This document shows, piece by piece, positions 35,611-48,300 of a DNA stretch of 64,000 nucleotides. A program made the position numbers and the translations under genes. Source of the stretch: Numida meleagris (Eukaryota > Chordata > Aves > Galliformes > Numididae). The notes beneath the pieces were generated by a model. The model was given only the letters and a program-made list of their open reading frames with translations, was not told the origin of the DNA and ran no database searches. The DNA lies in NCBI RefSeq assembly GCF_002078875.1, contig NC_034410.1:36721506-36785505 (forward strand). Reading direction: 5' to 3'. How positions within the stretch are numbered: position 1 is the first letter of the stretch; every line of letters starts with the position of its first letter.

Positions 35611-38600
35611 TGTTCAGCAAAGAGAAAGAACAAAGAAGACCTTTGGTGGGGAAAAAAAAAAATCAAAAAAAAATCAATCCCCTCACTGATGGGCTGGCTG
35701 TTTCTCTGCCTGCACAGGCTGATGCTCCTTTGTTCCCAGCCCCACTCCCCAGCCCTCCAGCTGAGCTGATGCCTCCCGACTGTCTCCCACCCTGCACAAC
35801 CAACGAAGGCAGATCCTTCCCACTCCCCTTATGACTAGAGCTCCAAATCCACTTTCCCAAAGGACACAGCACCAGCAGAAGCAGGACTTTCCAAAACATC
35901 CCCTTCAGTTCCTACTAGAAAAATGACAAATCAAGCATTTTGTTATTTTTTCAAGTCATTTTTCTCCCTATTACAGCCCATTCACAGTGCAGAAACACTA
36001 CCAGGGAGGTAGGTGATAGATGAGCCTTTCTCAGCACAAAATTTCCAAAGGCAACTTTTGCTTTGGTAGAAGTTTGAGGCATATGACAAGAAGCAAGGAC
36101 AAGAACCGCATGCTGCATGGCCAGGAGCACAGAGCTAACCAGGCAGAGCTGTGGGGCAGCAGAAAACACTTAACATGGAGGAAGCTGGATGTGGGGCAAA
36201 GGCTTGCACCATCACCACAGCCTGCAGCAGCCCTAACCCACATCTCTCCCTAGCAGAGCTTGAGCCACAATGGCCTCAGCACAGTCCCATCAGGGCTATG
36301 CACTTGCTACAAAATTCATCTTCAATTCTCTCCTGTCTGCACTGCCCAGCCTGAGCTCTGTCCCACAAACACTGGCATGGGCAGCCACATTGCCAGGGCA
36401 CACTTGCTGCAGATGGGGGCCACCCCAGAGTGCCTATCAGCCACGGGCACTCACATCCCAGACCTTTTCCCATGTAATTAGACTATTTTGTGATTTTTTT
36501 TCAAGCCCGAAATGAACTCTCTGCTAACACATTTGTACTAAGCTAACACAAAGCTAACACAGAAACCCCAACAAAACGGTGGTCAGCAGAGCCAGCTTCT
36601 CTTCAAGCATATCCAAAGCTGTGTTAAAATGCTCAAGAGAGGCACAGAGAGGCACTAACAAACTAACAAATAAATAATCCAGCCTCTCTCCACTGCCTTG
36701 CTTGTGCACTCAGGTCACAGACCAGAGGTGCAGTGTAACAGCTCAGCTGAATAAGGTGTGTAATTCCTGCTTCTTGTCTCAAATCAAAAGCATGCACGGA
36801 AGTTAAAATAACTACCACCACAATCTTTCTAAAAAATTGTCAAGTTGCACAAATGAATAGTAGGATCTTGCATTTGAAAGAAAAGAAATAAAAAAGGGGG
36901 AAATCCTGCTATGTGTTTTCAGCTCAAGCAGCTTGGGATTCCCTCCTCAATTCATAATACGCACTTTGTCACTTCAGTTCAAAACCCTACAAACAGTGAG
37001 AATTAGAAAAGCAGACAGACAGCAACACCAGGTAAAATCATTCCCAACCTCTAAACCAAATACCATTTGTAAAATATCTTTATACACAAGTGAGAAGAAA
37101 TAATAAAACAGCAATTTATTCAATGGCTATTGAGGATAGTATTTCTATCAACCACACATTTTGTCAGCTCCAAGCAGTCAAATGCCATAAGCTATCCCCT
37201 CTTTTTCTCAAATCAAAAATGATTAAAGATACCACATGCAGTCACATTTCCAGATGAAGACATCACCTTGTTACTTTAAAAAGCACTCAACACTCTAGAA
37301 AGAAAAATCTGGTGAAGGGAAAATGGAAGCCAAGATTTTTGTGACAAGGAAAAGAGGTTTGGGGGGTGGAGCGATGTGGGACTCTGGATAATTACTGTAC
37401 CATTCTATAGCTGAATAATTCCCAGCAATGAAAACAGCGAGCCATCCAGCCAAAAGGAGAATTATCCTACTAGAGAAACATGCAGTGCTACGTGAAGGAG
37501 AATCTCCAAACCAGATTCACAGACATTCAAGTGAAGATATGGTGCTGCAATACATTTAGTTGACAATTAAATTACTACTACTGCTGCTATATGAAAACAA
37601 ATGTACAGGTGAAGGAGACAATAAATTTTAAGATAAACCTACAAAGCCGACACCAACAATTAGAGGCAAATAAGGACCCCCCAAACTTCACTGCAAAACA
37701 GAAATTTGAGGAAAAGAAAAAAGCCTATGTTTAGGTATAAACAGAAACGCACCAAACAATTTCTGGATGAGAATCATAGAGTCAGAGCCAGTTTTGTAAT
37801 GAGCAAGGGTGACACTAAGTATCAGGCTTCAGGAAAAAAAAGATAATGTTGATCATTTGCTTTCAGTAAGATACCAACAGACACATTCTCAGAAACTAGA
37901 GAATAAGAAAAACCTGATTGAATTTGGACAGAAAGCAAAGATAACAATTTGTAAAATCGCACATTCATACACACGTCTTATGGAGTTGTTGGAGAAAAAC
38001 AGAAACAGCTTCTTTCCTGCACAGCAGAGGAGAAGGTACATCCTATCCCATGATTATCTGTGACCCTTTACGTGAAGAAGAAAATACAACAAGAGAAAAT
38101 ACATTTGTTCACATTCAAGACACACAAAATGCAAGAAAGGAAATGCTGCTCTGAGGAAGATTCAGCTGCAGGCTTGTCAGTAACAAGTGACGAATATCAG
38201 GTTGGGCTGGAATCATTCCCGGTCCCCAGTGTTTGAAGGCACCCAGAATTTCATTGTGGATACCCAGTGAGATCAAGAGGAGTATCAAGGCCCATCCAGT
38301 GTGTCACAGGTATAAAGCCAGTTGGAACTTAAAAAGAATGGGAAACTATTTTATAGAAACCAGATGAACTACATCAAACTGACTACTAGGGGTTTTGTCA
38401 GGATGCTAGATATTTGCTGGCCCACTGGGAGAGAGAAGCAAATATCTTTAAGAGTGTAAGCAAGAACTGTTTCTCCAAATAAGGTGACTGCCACTTTTCC
38501 CCAGTTTTTCAAGAATTTGTGTAACCTTCCTAAAACTTGTCTGAAAGTAAGATGAAATTCTCCTTGAAAGCTCCTAGAGACCTAAATATAATTATATGTC

Positions 38601-39560
38601 TTGGGGATCAATTTGGATACCAGTTATTATTGGCAATATATGATATCGCTTCAAGTTTAGTGAAGACCTTGAAAGTCAGATATAGGAGTGAAAATTCATC
38701 CTCTCGGGAGCATCTCAGCAACGATTTACTCAACTATTTCTTAAAAAAAAAAAGTTACCACACAGTGCAACTCAGAGAGGCTTCTCGATCATTAAGATCT
38801 GTTATACAGTGAGCATAATTGGTTGAGTCAGGAACAAAGTCATTGGAAAATGCTGAGAGGGAGGAAAACTCACATTACTCAGCTCAGTCACACACAGCTA
38901 TTTATTAGACCTTCAGTATAAGCTCAAATTGCTGCCGTAGGACGGCTCTAAAAACAAGTCATTGTGCTGCTAGCCTGTAACACCAACTCCTCCAGCACAG
39001 CGCCTAGAACAATGTCTGCATAATGTGTAACAACAGCTGCTGCAGTGCATTTGGCTTAAAGTTCCACCTCTAGGGAAAGCCATGCCAAACTATTTATAAT
39101 AATGGGATGCAATTTATGGGAAATGACTTTGCACCCATCCTACATGAGAACAATTCAACATACCAGTCAACTCATTAATGCATCATTAGTTTAAAGAGAT
39201 CCTTCATAAAGCAATAATATGGATACTTTACTCCTCTATGGGGTCTTTATGCAAAGAATGCCAAATGTTTTCCAAACATCACTGAACATTTTCAACCTCT
39301 ATAATCATTGTAGAGGATGGAGAAAGATGAGCATATCTGTAGCTACTGCACTATTTCACTCTTGAAAAAAAAAAAAAAAAAGGAGGCATTTACAAGTCAA
39401 AGGACTTGGGATATCTTTCCAGGAACTTCTGTCCTGGACTTTACATTACCTGTAGAAAGAAGAAGGTCAGGAGATAGTCCTCTCAGGGCAATCACACTCA
39501 CCTCCATAAAAGCGGTGTGAGATTCTCTAGATTATGTGCGGACTGTATGGCTAAGGTGTG

Positions 39561-39614
39561 GTTTTTTTTGTTTGTTTTTGTTTTTTGAGTGTGCACAACT
39601 TTTTTTTTTTTTTT
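39561..39614 (+). repeat. T-rich low-complexity tract
   Basis: T8-G, TTTG and T5-G units, then a 15-base T run at 39600-39614. Simple sequence. Confidence 0.8.
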
Positions 39615-42600
39615 AACTGCGTAGTTGATAGCTTGAAAAATATTACAAGAAAATTACAACCAAATCTCAGAAAGAACCATAGGCTGAAGTTTACAAAGCA
39701 CTTCAGCAAGAGATCAGCTTCTAGGATGTAAGCAATTGAAAATATGGCAGCATAACCTGTTTTGCCAAGTCAGGGCCTAAAGTTAGAATCTGTTGTCTCA
39801 TTTAATATCTGGCTGGGGACAGCAAAGGCTGGCACACTGGGATACACAATTCTTTCACAAAGTTTGCTGTTCACTGTATTAGCTACCTGAAAGCAGCCAG
39901 ATTTAGAATCTGTCTCCAGGATACAAACTCTGTTCTCAGATAGAGGTCATCCATCCTCAGCTTCACAGCTTTGACTGCTGATGTGGTTTGAGTATTACCA
40001 ATTTTGCAGAAAGCTTACAGCAAATTGCTCTCTGTGCTGCCCATTTCTTTCAGCTGTTTCCTCCAAGGAGTAGTGGAGGCTTCCTTTCTGGAAGGAAACA
40101 TGTAAAGACTACGGAAAATATCCTCTCTCCCCAAAGGTGGTCCTATTACTTGTAGTGCTTATTTTTATTCATGCTAACATAAAGTAGACCACAAAATAAC
40201 CCAGTTTCTGTGAACCAGACACCCCTGCCAAGTAAAGTCACAGCTATATAATTCAAACCACATCATCACAGAGCTAGCCTGTTACTTACTACTGAAGGTA
40301 CAGAATACATTGTCTCATCTTTGTCTCAAATCAACAGTGATAATTAAAGCTGAGAACATGGTCATCTTTCCTGGTCAGGGAAGATTTCCTACTGAATTCC
40401 TCCAGCTCGCATATCAGCCACTTCTTGTTTTTTCATCCAGAAGATTTCAAGTTCTCTCCAAACCCAAAACAATGACATTTAGGTCCTTGATGTCCTTAGC
40501 ATCTTCTGGAATTAAATAAACAATCTTAAGCATTTTGTTCCTGCAGTGTACCTAATTAGCTGGCAAACAAAAAAGAAAACAAACAACAGAGCCTACCTCC
40601 ACAATAGCTCTGCTCTTTCCTATGTAACTTACCTCTCTCTTACATACACACACAAGTCATCCTAAATTAAACTATTAATCTAGTGCATAAAATGACGGTG
40701 TGAGGAGGAGATCTGGGCCATCTGTAAAGATCACCAGAAATCTGCTGCAAGCCTGCATTTTGACAACACGCATGTCCTTGACAGCTTAGATAATTGAACA
40801 CTCTGCATAGAGGCATCTTCCCTAGGGGGTATGCTGCAGAAAGGAAAAATACAACCTCAGACTGTAAACCCTGCCAAGCACAAAGTACTCCACTCATCCG
40901 TTACCCTACCTTGTTCAATTCCCTACCTCCTCCTCACAGGCAGAGCAGAGAAAAACATCCTAGAAGGAATACTAAGAGACACAGCCTATGTCTGAATCAT
41001 TATCCAAAAATTTCTTTGCCAAAATACATAGCTGTATAATGTTTTTGCACATGATGTTGTTCCTGGCCAACAAACATGCAGCACATTCCCTGTGACCACC
41101 ACTGGACACTAACACAGCAATGTCATAAAGGCAATCATAAATTTGATCACTGTGTAGAAGTATCTCTAAATCATCACAGCCCTCCAACAGCAGAATTAGC
41201 CTGTAGGTTAAAGGATTGTAGTCAAAATAGAAAAATACAAGTAGTTCTTCTAGTTTTTGCTTCAATTTTCCTACAAGAAGGACTTCAAATTTTCTTTTTT
41301 AAATTGTCCATAACTGATCCTCAGAACCCAACTCAATAAGGTTTACAAAACACGCGTTAAGTCCCATTTATTTTACTGGAAACAATCCCATGCTTTCCAT
41401 TAATAACATTGCCAAATGTAGGTATTCAAAAAACCTTGAGTCAAGCACTACATTCCAAAATAATAGGCCAGTATTTTCTTTAAGATATTATTTTTCATTG
41501 AACTCATATTTTCAAGCTGTAGTCCAGAAACATGAAGATTACAAAATAGGATTTTAATTTAAAGCTGAGCATTTGAGTCTCAGCTCCCACAGCTAAAGCC
41601 TTAAGATCAACACAAAACATATGAGCATTGGCAACATTGAGTTAGATAGGCACATGCTTAAGTGATTTGTTTTGTTCCCTTCTTAAAGGGAAGGGGTTTG
41701 GAGGAGAGGAGGGTCAGAACTTTAACCTCCAACCCTTTCACCTTTGAATACTTACTCAAAAGCTTCCAGGAAGGAAAAAGGACTTTGCAGCATGTCTGGA
41801 AGTTTAACAAATCCAGGCTCTGTTTAATCAAATAGTACAGCCCTAGGGCTTCTCTAATTCCTATAACCAATGAGGCCCCTCAGTATAGAAGAAAACTGTG
41901 AGTATAATAGGTAGTAGAGCTGCTTGAGTTCATTTACATGACGTATCCCTGGCTCTTAAGCTATTCTAATGCTTCGGACTGAATACGCAAATGGAGGTTT
42001 CCCCACCCAAAACACTGATCTGGTCCTCTCAGGGCACAGCTGACTACTGCAAACTCCAGATTTCATGCACGACAAAGTGTAGTATGTTATGGGGTAGGTG
42101 AAGCTCCAGGAAATTCTCTTTTGAGGAAACTAGTATTATTTTTATAAAGTGCACCAGCAGACAGATGCATATACCAGATTTGACACTGCCTGTATGAAGA
42201 CAGAAATTCAGCAAGACAATATACGCAGTAGAAAAAGCTAAACTACTGATTACAGGAGAATAAATACTCTAAAAATACTTTCTTGCAATCAAGTTTGCTT
42301 TCTGCTCTCTCAAAGGCAAGCTTCTCTGTTATGTCTTACCAAGTTCAGTTACAAGTAGCCAGCCGCTATGCTTTACATCAAGATCTGTTTTGTAGCTGTG
42401 AGTTAGAATTTAATGCAAAGCATCCAGAATTTAGAAAACAATTTAAGGATTAAATGATTCAGTGTCATGTTTCTGCATCCTGTAATTTAAAGGGCTAAAA
42501 GTCTTTCTGCAGCCACCAATGCTTTCAGGGTCACAAGTTTATTTTTACTCTGCTATTTCACTTGGTAAATGGACTGCAAGCATTTAAGGGGATGGCCAGT

Positions 42601-45295
42601 CCTAAGGCAGGAGCTCAGCCTTCAAAAACTGTTCATTCTGCATAGTACTTTGTTTCATAGAATAAACAGAAGCAGCCTAACTCAGTTTTGACTGTTGCCA
42701 ATTTCACATATGTAAAAATGAAGTTTCTCTAATTGCTAACAGGCATTCTGCACTAGAGAATCCAGCAACATTTTAAAAATGACATGATTAAGATTCACAG
42801 ACTTTGCAACAGAGATGAAGTTTCAAGTCTGCAATTCTATTTATCTAAAACAGATTCTTCCTCACCTCTTCATAAAGAAAATAAAAATAAACTAACTTGT
42901 TCACTTGTCTTCAGAAATGCAAGTCCAAATTCAGGAACTGAACAGAGTAAAATGAGGAGATGACTGGACTTACTGCAAAATGGTTTAGTTATACATTGTT
43001 ATCTATATGGATTATTTTCTTATCTTTTAGTGAACAGCACAGTAGTCTATCTTGACTGCCGTTAATGCCTCTCAATCACAGGTTGACTGTATGCTTTTTC
43101 AGCCCATTGTTTATTGCGAGTACTCAGGATTTAATAGCTGTTCTATGTAGTCAGCAATGAGATATAAATATCTGGAAAAAGAACTGCAACAGGACAATAA
43201 GGAAAAGTAATTTAAAATCAATTTGGGGCAATATTTTGCCCACTTAAAATATTTTTGCCATACTTGATGAAGTTTTTTCATAAGTATTCTGGAACATAAT
43301 GAAATCGTAACCAAAAGGAGATCAGATTTGTGCTTTGGTTAAAAGAGGAAAATGAGATTTAGTGAAGAAAAAGGTTACTTCCAAGGTATCCACATCTTAA
43401 TTAATCATACAGAAATTTTACTCAGAAAAAGAAAGGCTGAGTAGCTTTGAGTTTGGTAACAGTAAGGGATAACATCATGAAGTTGTTAATTCAACCCACA
43501 CTATAGCTGTTGGCACTTATTGCAGCCTGTGGCTGTTGATCAGCGTCAGTAAGCAAAGCAGACTTGGTTTTATACCCGTTTCAAGGTGCTCAAAAATTGC
43601 CTGAAAATCACTGTGAAAGTCGTTATTAATTGCTCTATCGCAACATGGCCAAAGGGAGTTACACTGTTTGTAAGCTGTCCCTTCTAAGTGACAGAAAAGG
43701 TCCGACCAGCACACTGCTTCCCCAAAGTCATCTGATGCCCTATCACCACTTATTAAAAAACAAACAAAGAAGTAAAAAATGTATGAAGCAGCAATTAGAA
43801 AAGGTGATGGAGGGGATAAGGTAAAGCCTGCAAAAATAACGTGCTTTTGATTCCAATCTCAGCTCTGTCAGAATTCAGATATTTCAAAATCTCAACAATT
43901 CTTTTCCCATTCTAATTTAGAAGACATATCAGTGCTAAAACATCTAAGTCACTAATTTCTCTAACATCATCTGATTAATTAAAACATACTCTCGTCTAAC
44001 TTAAAGCTTTCTAGATGTTTCTGCATTTTAGAGCAAAAGTCTCTTAGTTAAATTTCCTGCAACACAGAGATAACCGTTCAGATGACAGGTCAATTCAGCC
44101 AACAGTTTTGGACACAGCACACTGTGGGACACATAGCCACATGGAGAACTGCCAAATTTATCACTTCACCTAGATCCCTTCCAACATAATTGCATGCACA
44201 TGAAGGCCTGAAAATACATGCAAAGAAGAAGTTACAGAAAGCAATCAAGATACCTTATGAACTATTCTGTTCATACTTATTAATCAGAATACCTTGTTAG
44301 TACACACAGGTTTTCTTGCTTGTGTTGTTGTTTTAATATTTATGCATCATCAGCATTAAAATAAGCATTTCTTCACTATACAAAATACCACAAGTTTTCG
44401 GAAACTCACAGAAAAAGCAAAATATATACTTCAGGTAAAAGAGAAAGCAAAGGAGGGCTGTTTACAGGCCTTAGCTCCACCCAGCAATTCCAGGAGGAAT
44501 TATCACCAATGTTTCTTGAACAAGTACCTGTTTTCCACCTTTTTAAATGAAGCACAGAAGGAAACATCTCACAAAGCTTTTCCATCCTGCACCTTGCAAA
44601 TTGCAACTGGTTTCTTTCTTCTACAAATAGTAATACAGCATCTACAGCTAGTAGGGTTGTGACTTCGCTTCAGCCAGCAGCTGAACTGCTTCTCAGACAC
44701 TTCCTCTAGAGGAGGTTAATGTGTCACACCTGGCAATTAGCATGTTTCCTGGCACAGGCTGCCCTATGCTGAAATAATAACATGATAGTGCATACACATG
44801 CTTCTGTCTGAAAACAGCAAATTGACACCTGCATCTCAAATGATTTATTCTGGATTAAGGGGAAATGGTAAACCATTCTGCACTGCTTTTGTAATGTAGA
44901 GCAACAAAGCTTTTTACACAAAATGGCACATATGCCTACAGCCTGGAGTGTGAAGGGGAATATATATAGAACTCAAAACTCCAACATTTACACACCACGA
45001 TAACAAACAATATTTGAGGGTGTTACTACATCTTTTGAATATGGCAAGATCATTCACCCGCACATTGTTGCACACAAAACATCCCAGCGTACAGAGCTAT
45101 GACTGCAACAACTGTAGGTGGATGTAGACCCTGATTATGTCATGAATGACAAATGAAAATACTTCCTTATTTCCCAGCATTGTACAGCCGGAGCAAGAGA
45201 AAAAGTGAGGCTGAGTATGAATTGTAAATAAGCATCACTGATAGCTTGAGGTCTTCTCTTGGCTTAAAAAGCACACATATGCATGCACACATACA

Positions 45296-45372
45296 CGGTC
45301 ACATAGAAGTAATGTCAGGAAAGGCCAGTATGATCATTTATTCTGACCTTCACTTAACTTCTGTGAAAAAAT
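45296..45372 (-). mobile_element. Old CR1-type 3' end fragment
   Basis: The plus strand reads GTCACATAGAAGTAATG, then GGAAAGGCCAGTATGATCAT, then TATTCTGACCTTCACTTAAC. This matches, from memory, the reverse complement of the 3' end of older CR1 lineages (CATAGAA...AGGCCAGAAGGGACCA...GATCATCTAGTCTGACCTCC) widespread in turtles and crocodilians. Only about 75 bp can be followed. It is much more diverged than the other CR1 copies. Confidence 0.5.
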
Positions 45373-48300
45373 GATAAAGCAATTTCAGTTTACACAGAAG
45401 ACCAAGTTCTCAGAAAAACCACAGCACTTGTAAGACAGGGTACTCTTTTAACACACCTACAAAGAACTCATCTACCACTAAAAGTAATTTTCTTACCATG
45501 CTTTACCCTTACCTGGTGTGAATTACTTTGACTTCATCAGGATCAGCTTGTGATGCTCTGGCTGCAGAGAGGTCTCACTTGTGTGGCATGGTGAAACTGG
45601 ATCCTAGCACTCCAGCCTTCATCCCACCTTCAGGCAGATGAGGGAGGATAAAATCAAACTCAGTTATTCAGAAAAGAGAGAAAGAAAATTGGCTTTGAAA
45701 GACCTTGATTTTTATTTTCTTTTACTTTTCATGGGAAAATTGAGATAAATCTGGTTTTGTTTGCCTTATGAAACTTGTGCAGAAAGGAGAGGTGTCCTAG
45801 ACTCAAGATTCTCACCTCAGTGGGAAATGACTGGAGTTGGGAAGGAGGAAGGAATGAACTGCAATAGATACTTGGCAGAGGAAGAGGTGCATTTTTTTTT
45901 TAAGGAGGGGAAGTTAGGGTCTATTTTTCTATCTTTTCCATATCTCATTAAAGATTATTTAAAAAAGAAAAAAGTAAGAGTCACGCAAATTAAAGAATTT
46001 GGAATATGAGTCTTTCCCAACAGGAAATAAGAGAAGCAAGCAAAGCATAGAGGCATGAATTGTTGATTTGGTAAACTCACTTCTCTTTTGGAGGGGGGAA
46101 ATGTTTCCTAGATATACTGCTGTTAGCCTTTTCCATAGCTGTGCTGAGCTGATAACACTCAGCAGCATGTTCCCCTCTCTCCCCCAGCTCCCACTAGAGG
46201 CTTCAGCTGGCTATCTTGAATAACATAATTTAAAACAGAAAATGTCTATTCTCATAAAACTTTACTAAAAAATGAAATTACACATTATCGAGCTCCTTTA
46301 TCAGAAATCATATTTAAAAACAAAGAACAGCTTTTTTATGTTAACTTAGAAACATGTTAAATGAGATATTCTTAATGTGCTAGCCAATGTGTATGAAGAC
46401 ACCGAGTGTCTTCCCATGCTTCTGAGGTCTACACTGAAACCAGGAATGGGTTATAAACATTGTCAAATACATTATTATTCAAATGCTATACAAAATAATA
46501 ATTTAGAGAAACGCTTATACATTATAATTACATGCTATTTAGAGTCCTTAGCTAGGTAGAAATTCACAGTGAGAATAGTATTGTTATTTTCAGTGTAGGA
46601 TTCTTCTCACATTCAGCTTCTATCAGATATGATTTTGATAATCTCTCAAAAACCTGATTTGTTGGAGGTTTTTCTGTCCTATTTCCCTATCAAAATTGTA
46701 TTTTTTTGTTACTAAGATCATATTTACTATTCAAAAGGTCTGTAAACTTCCCAGGTCAAATTAATCAACTGAGCAGTTCCTGGAATTCTAAATATGGTCC
46801 CTATGGCAATAAATAGGTTTCACTGATGATTTTGATTTACAAGAAATAAAGTAGATAACTTATTTCATTCTACAAATTGATCATGACAGCCAAACTCTAC
46901 AACATGGCATTTTGGCTCTGTCCTGTGGCTCTTGTGAATGAAAAACATATCACATATAGTGTGCCTTCTAAGAAGGTAATGTCTTTGCTATATAATGTTG
47001 TGCTGAAATATAATGGTGTGCAGACTATGGCTCAAAACAGCCTGGATTAAATATCTGGGAAATTAAATCCCTTTGGATGACTGTCAAGACTAGTCTGCCT
47101 TCATTATCCCAAGATACAGGCTGGCACATTATCATTTTTATACATAGTTAAATACCCAGACACTGATTTCATTAATCATTCAGTTACAGCAGGAAATGCA
47201 TCATGTGGAGGGCATTCCCTGTCTTCATATGAAATGCTATTTACAAAAATACTGTAGACATATTGCATAATATAAAAGTCTGATATTTTAGCAATAATAA
47301 TTGCACTTGAATCAAGGTGTTTTTTTCTTCAGTTTCTTTTTTACTTGCATACATATTATTATCTGCTACTCCTATTACTTTAATAGAATTGCAGAGTCTT
47401 TCTTAACTGAAAATAGAACAAAAAAAAATATTTGGTTTTGAACACCTCATATCACTTTTCATTTACAAGGACTTCCAGAAGTGAAGGTTTATCTTCATTA
47501 CATGCCAAAGAATTTCTTTGAACCCTGAGGAGGAAATAAATGTCTACATTCTGCAGAATAATCTGGATCAAGTTCCAAAAGATGATGACATGAGATCCTC
47601 CTGTCTGGCAAAATGGATCAATTTTCCCAATACTGAAGAACCCACCTATATCAATCCAGACCACGCTCACACCAGAAATCATCTGTATGTGAACTAAGCA
47701 GATGTAGAAGTGGTCTACTCAGCAACATTCATTCTTCATTCAGCATAAAACCAAGCTCTGAGATTTGTCAGTTCAGTCTTTAACAGTCATATATTTATGA
47801 TATAAACTGTGATTCATACTCAATTTCTCTATTCTTCTTTGATTTCAAGCTGAGCCAACTGGAAGACATACAGCCTTCCACCCTTCTAAGACGTATTGCA
47901 AGGACCTAAAAACAATTTTGTAGTCCTGTGTAAGCACGCAATCAATACACAAAGCCAAAGCTTCACAAGTGACTATCATGGCATTGTAATAGACTTAACT
48001 GCTTGAAGATAAAATAACTTGTATACTATTTCATGCAAAATTTTAAACTCAGGCCCATCTTCATATGCTTTTTCTATGCAAAAAAAAAGTAGACGTAAGT
48101 CTGCACTGCACATTAGGTAACGCTAGGTAAAAATCATTTATGGGAATAATCAGGTATTTCTGTGTTTCAATTAAAAAGGAAAATAAGAACAGAATTAGTG
48201 TCATCTGATAGCACTATTTTGTGAGATCTCATTCCTGATAGCCAAACTAACATCCAGACTTGGGAAGAAATACTGTGCTGCTACTAAGATTTAAGTTTTG

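Larger units (their letters stand above)
34391..45295. other. Non-coding sequence with a GC-richer patch at 35.6-36.5 kb
   Basis: About 10.9 kb without a supportable exon. Between about 35690 and 36480 the base composition is clearly GC-richer, and short overlapping open frames appear on both strands and in several frames, which argues for composition and not coding. Direct repeats of GCTAACACA occur near 36523, 36542 and 36553. Elsewhere the DNA is AT-rich with long A or T runs (39365-39381 and 39561-39614). A patch at about 43540-43700 keeps five CpG dinucleotides. Confidence 0.65.

Noticed and set aside
35563..36515. Many overlapping short open frames that could suggest an exon cluster
   Set aside because: They fall on both strands and several frames in a GC-richer patch with fewer stops; none shows a domain or consistent splice sites.
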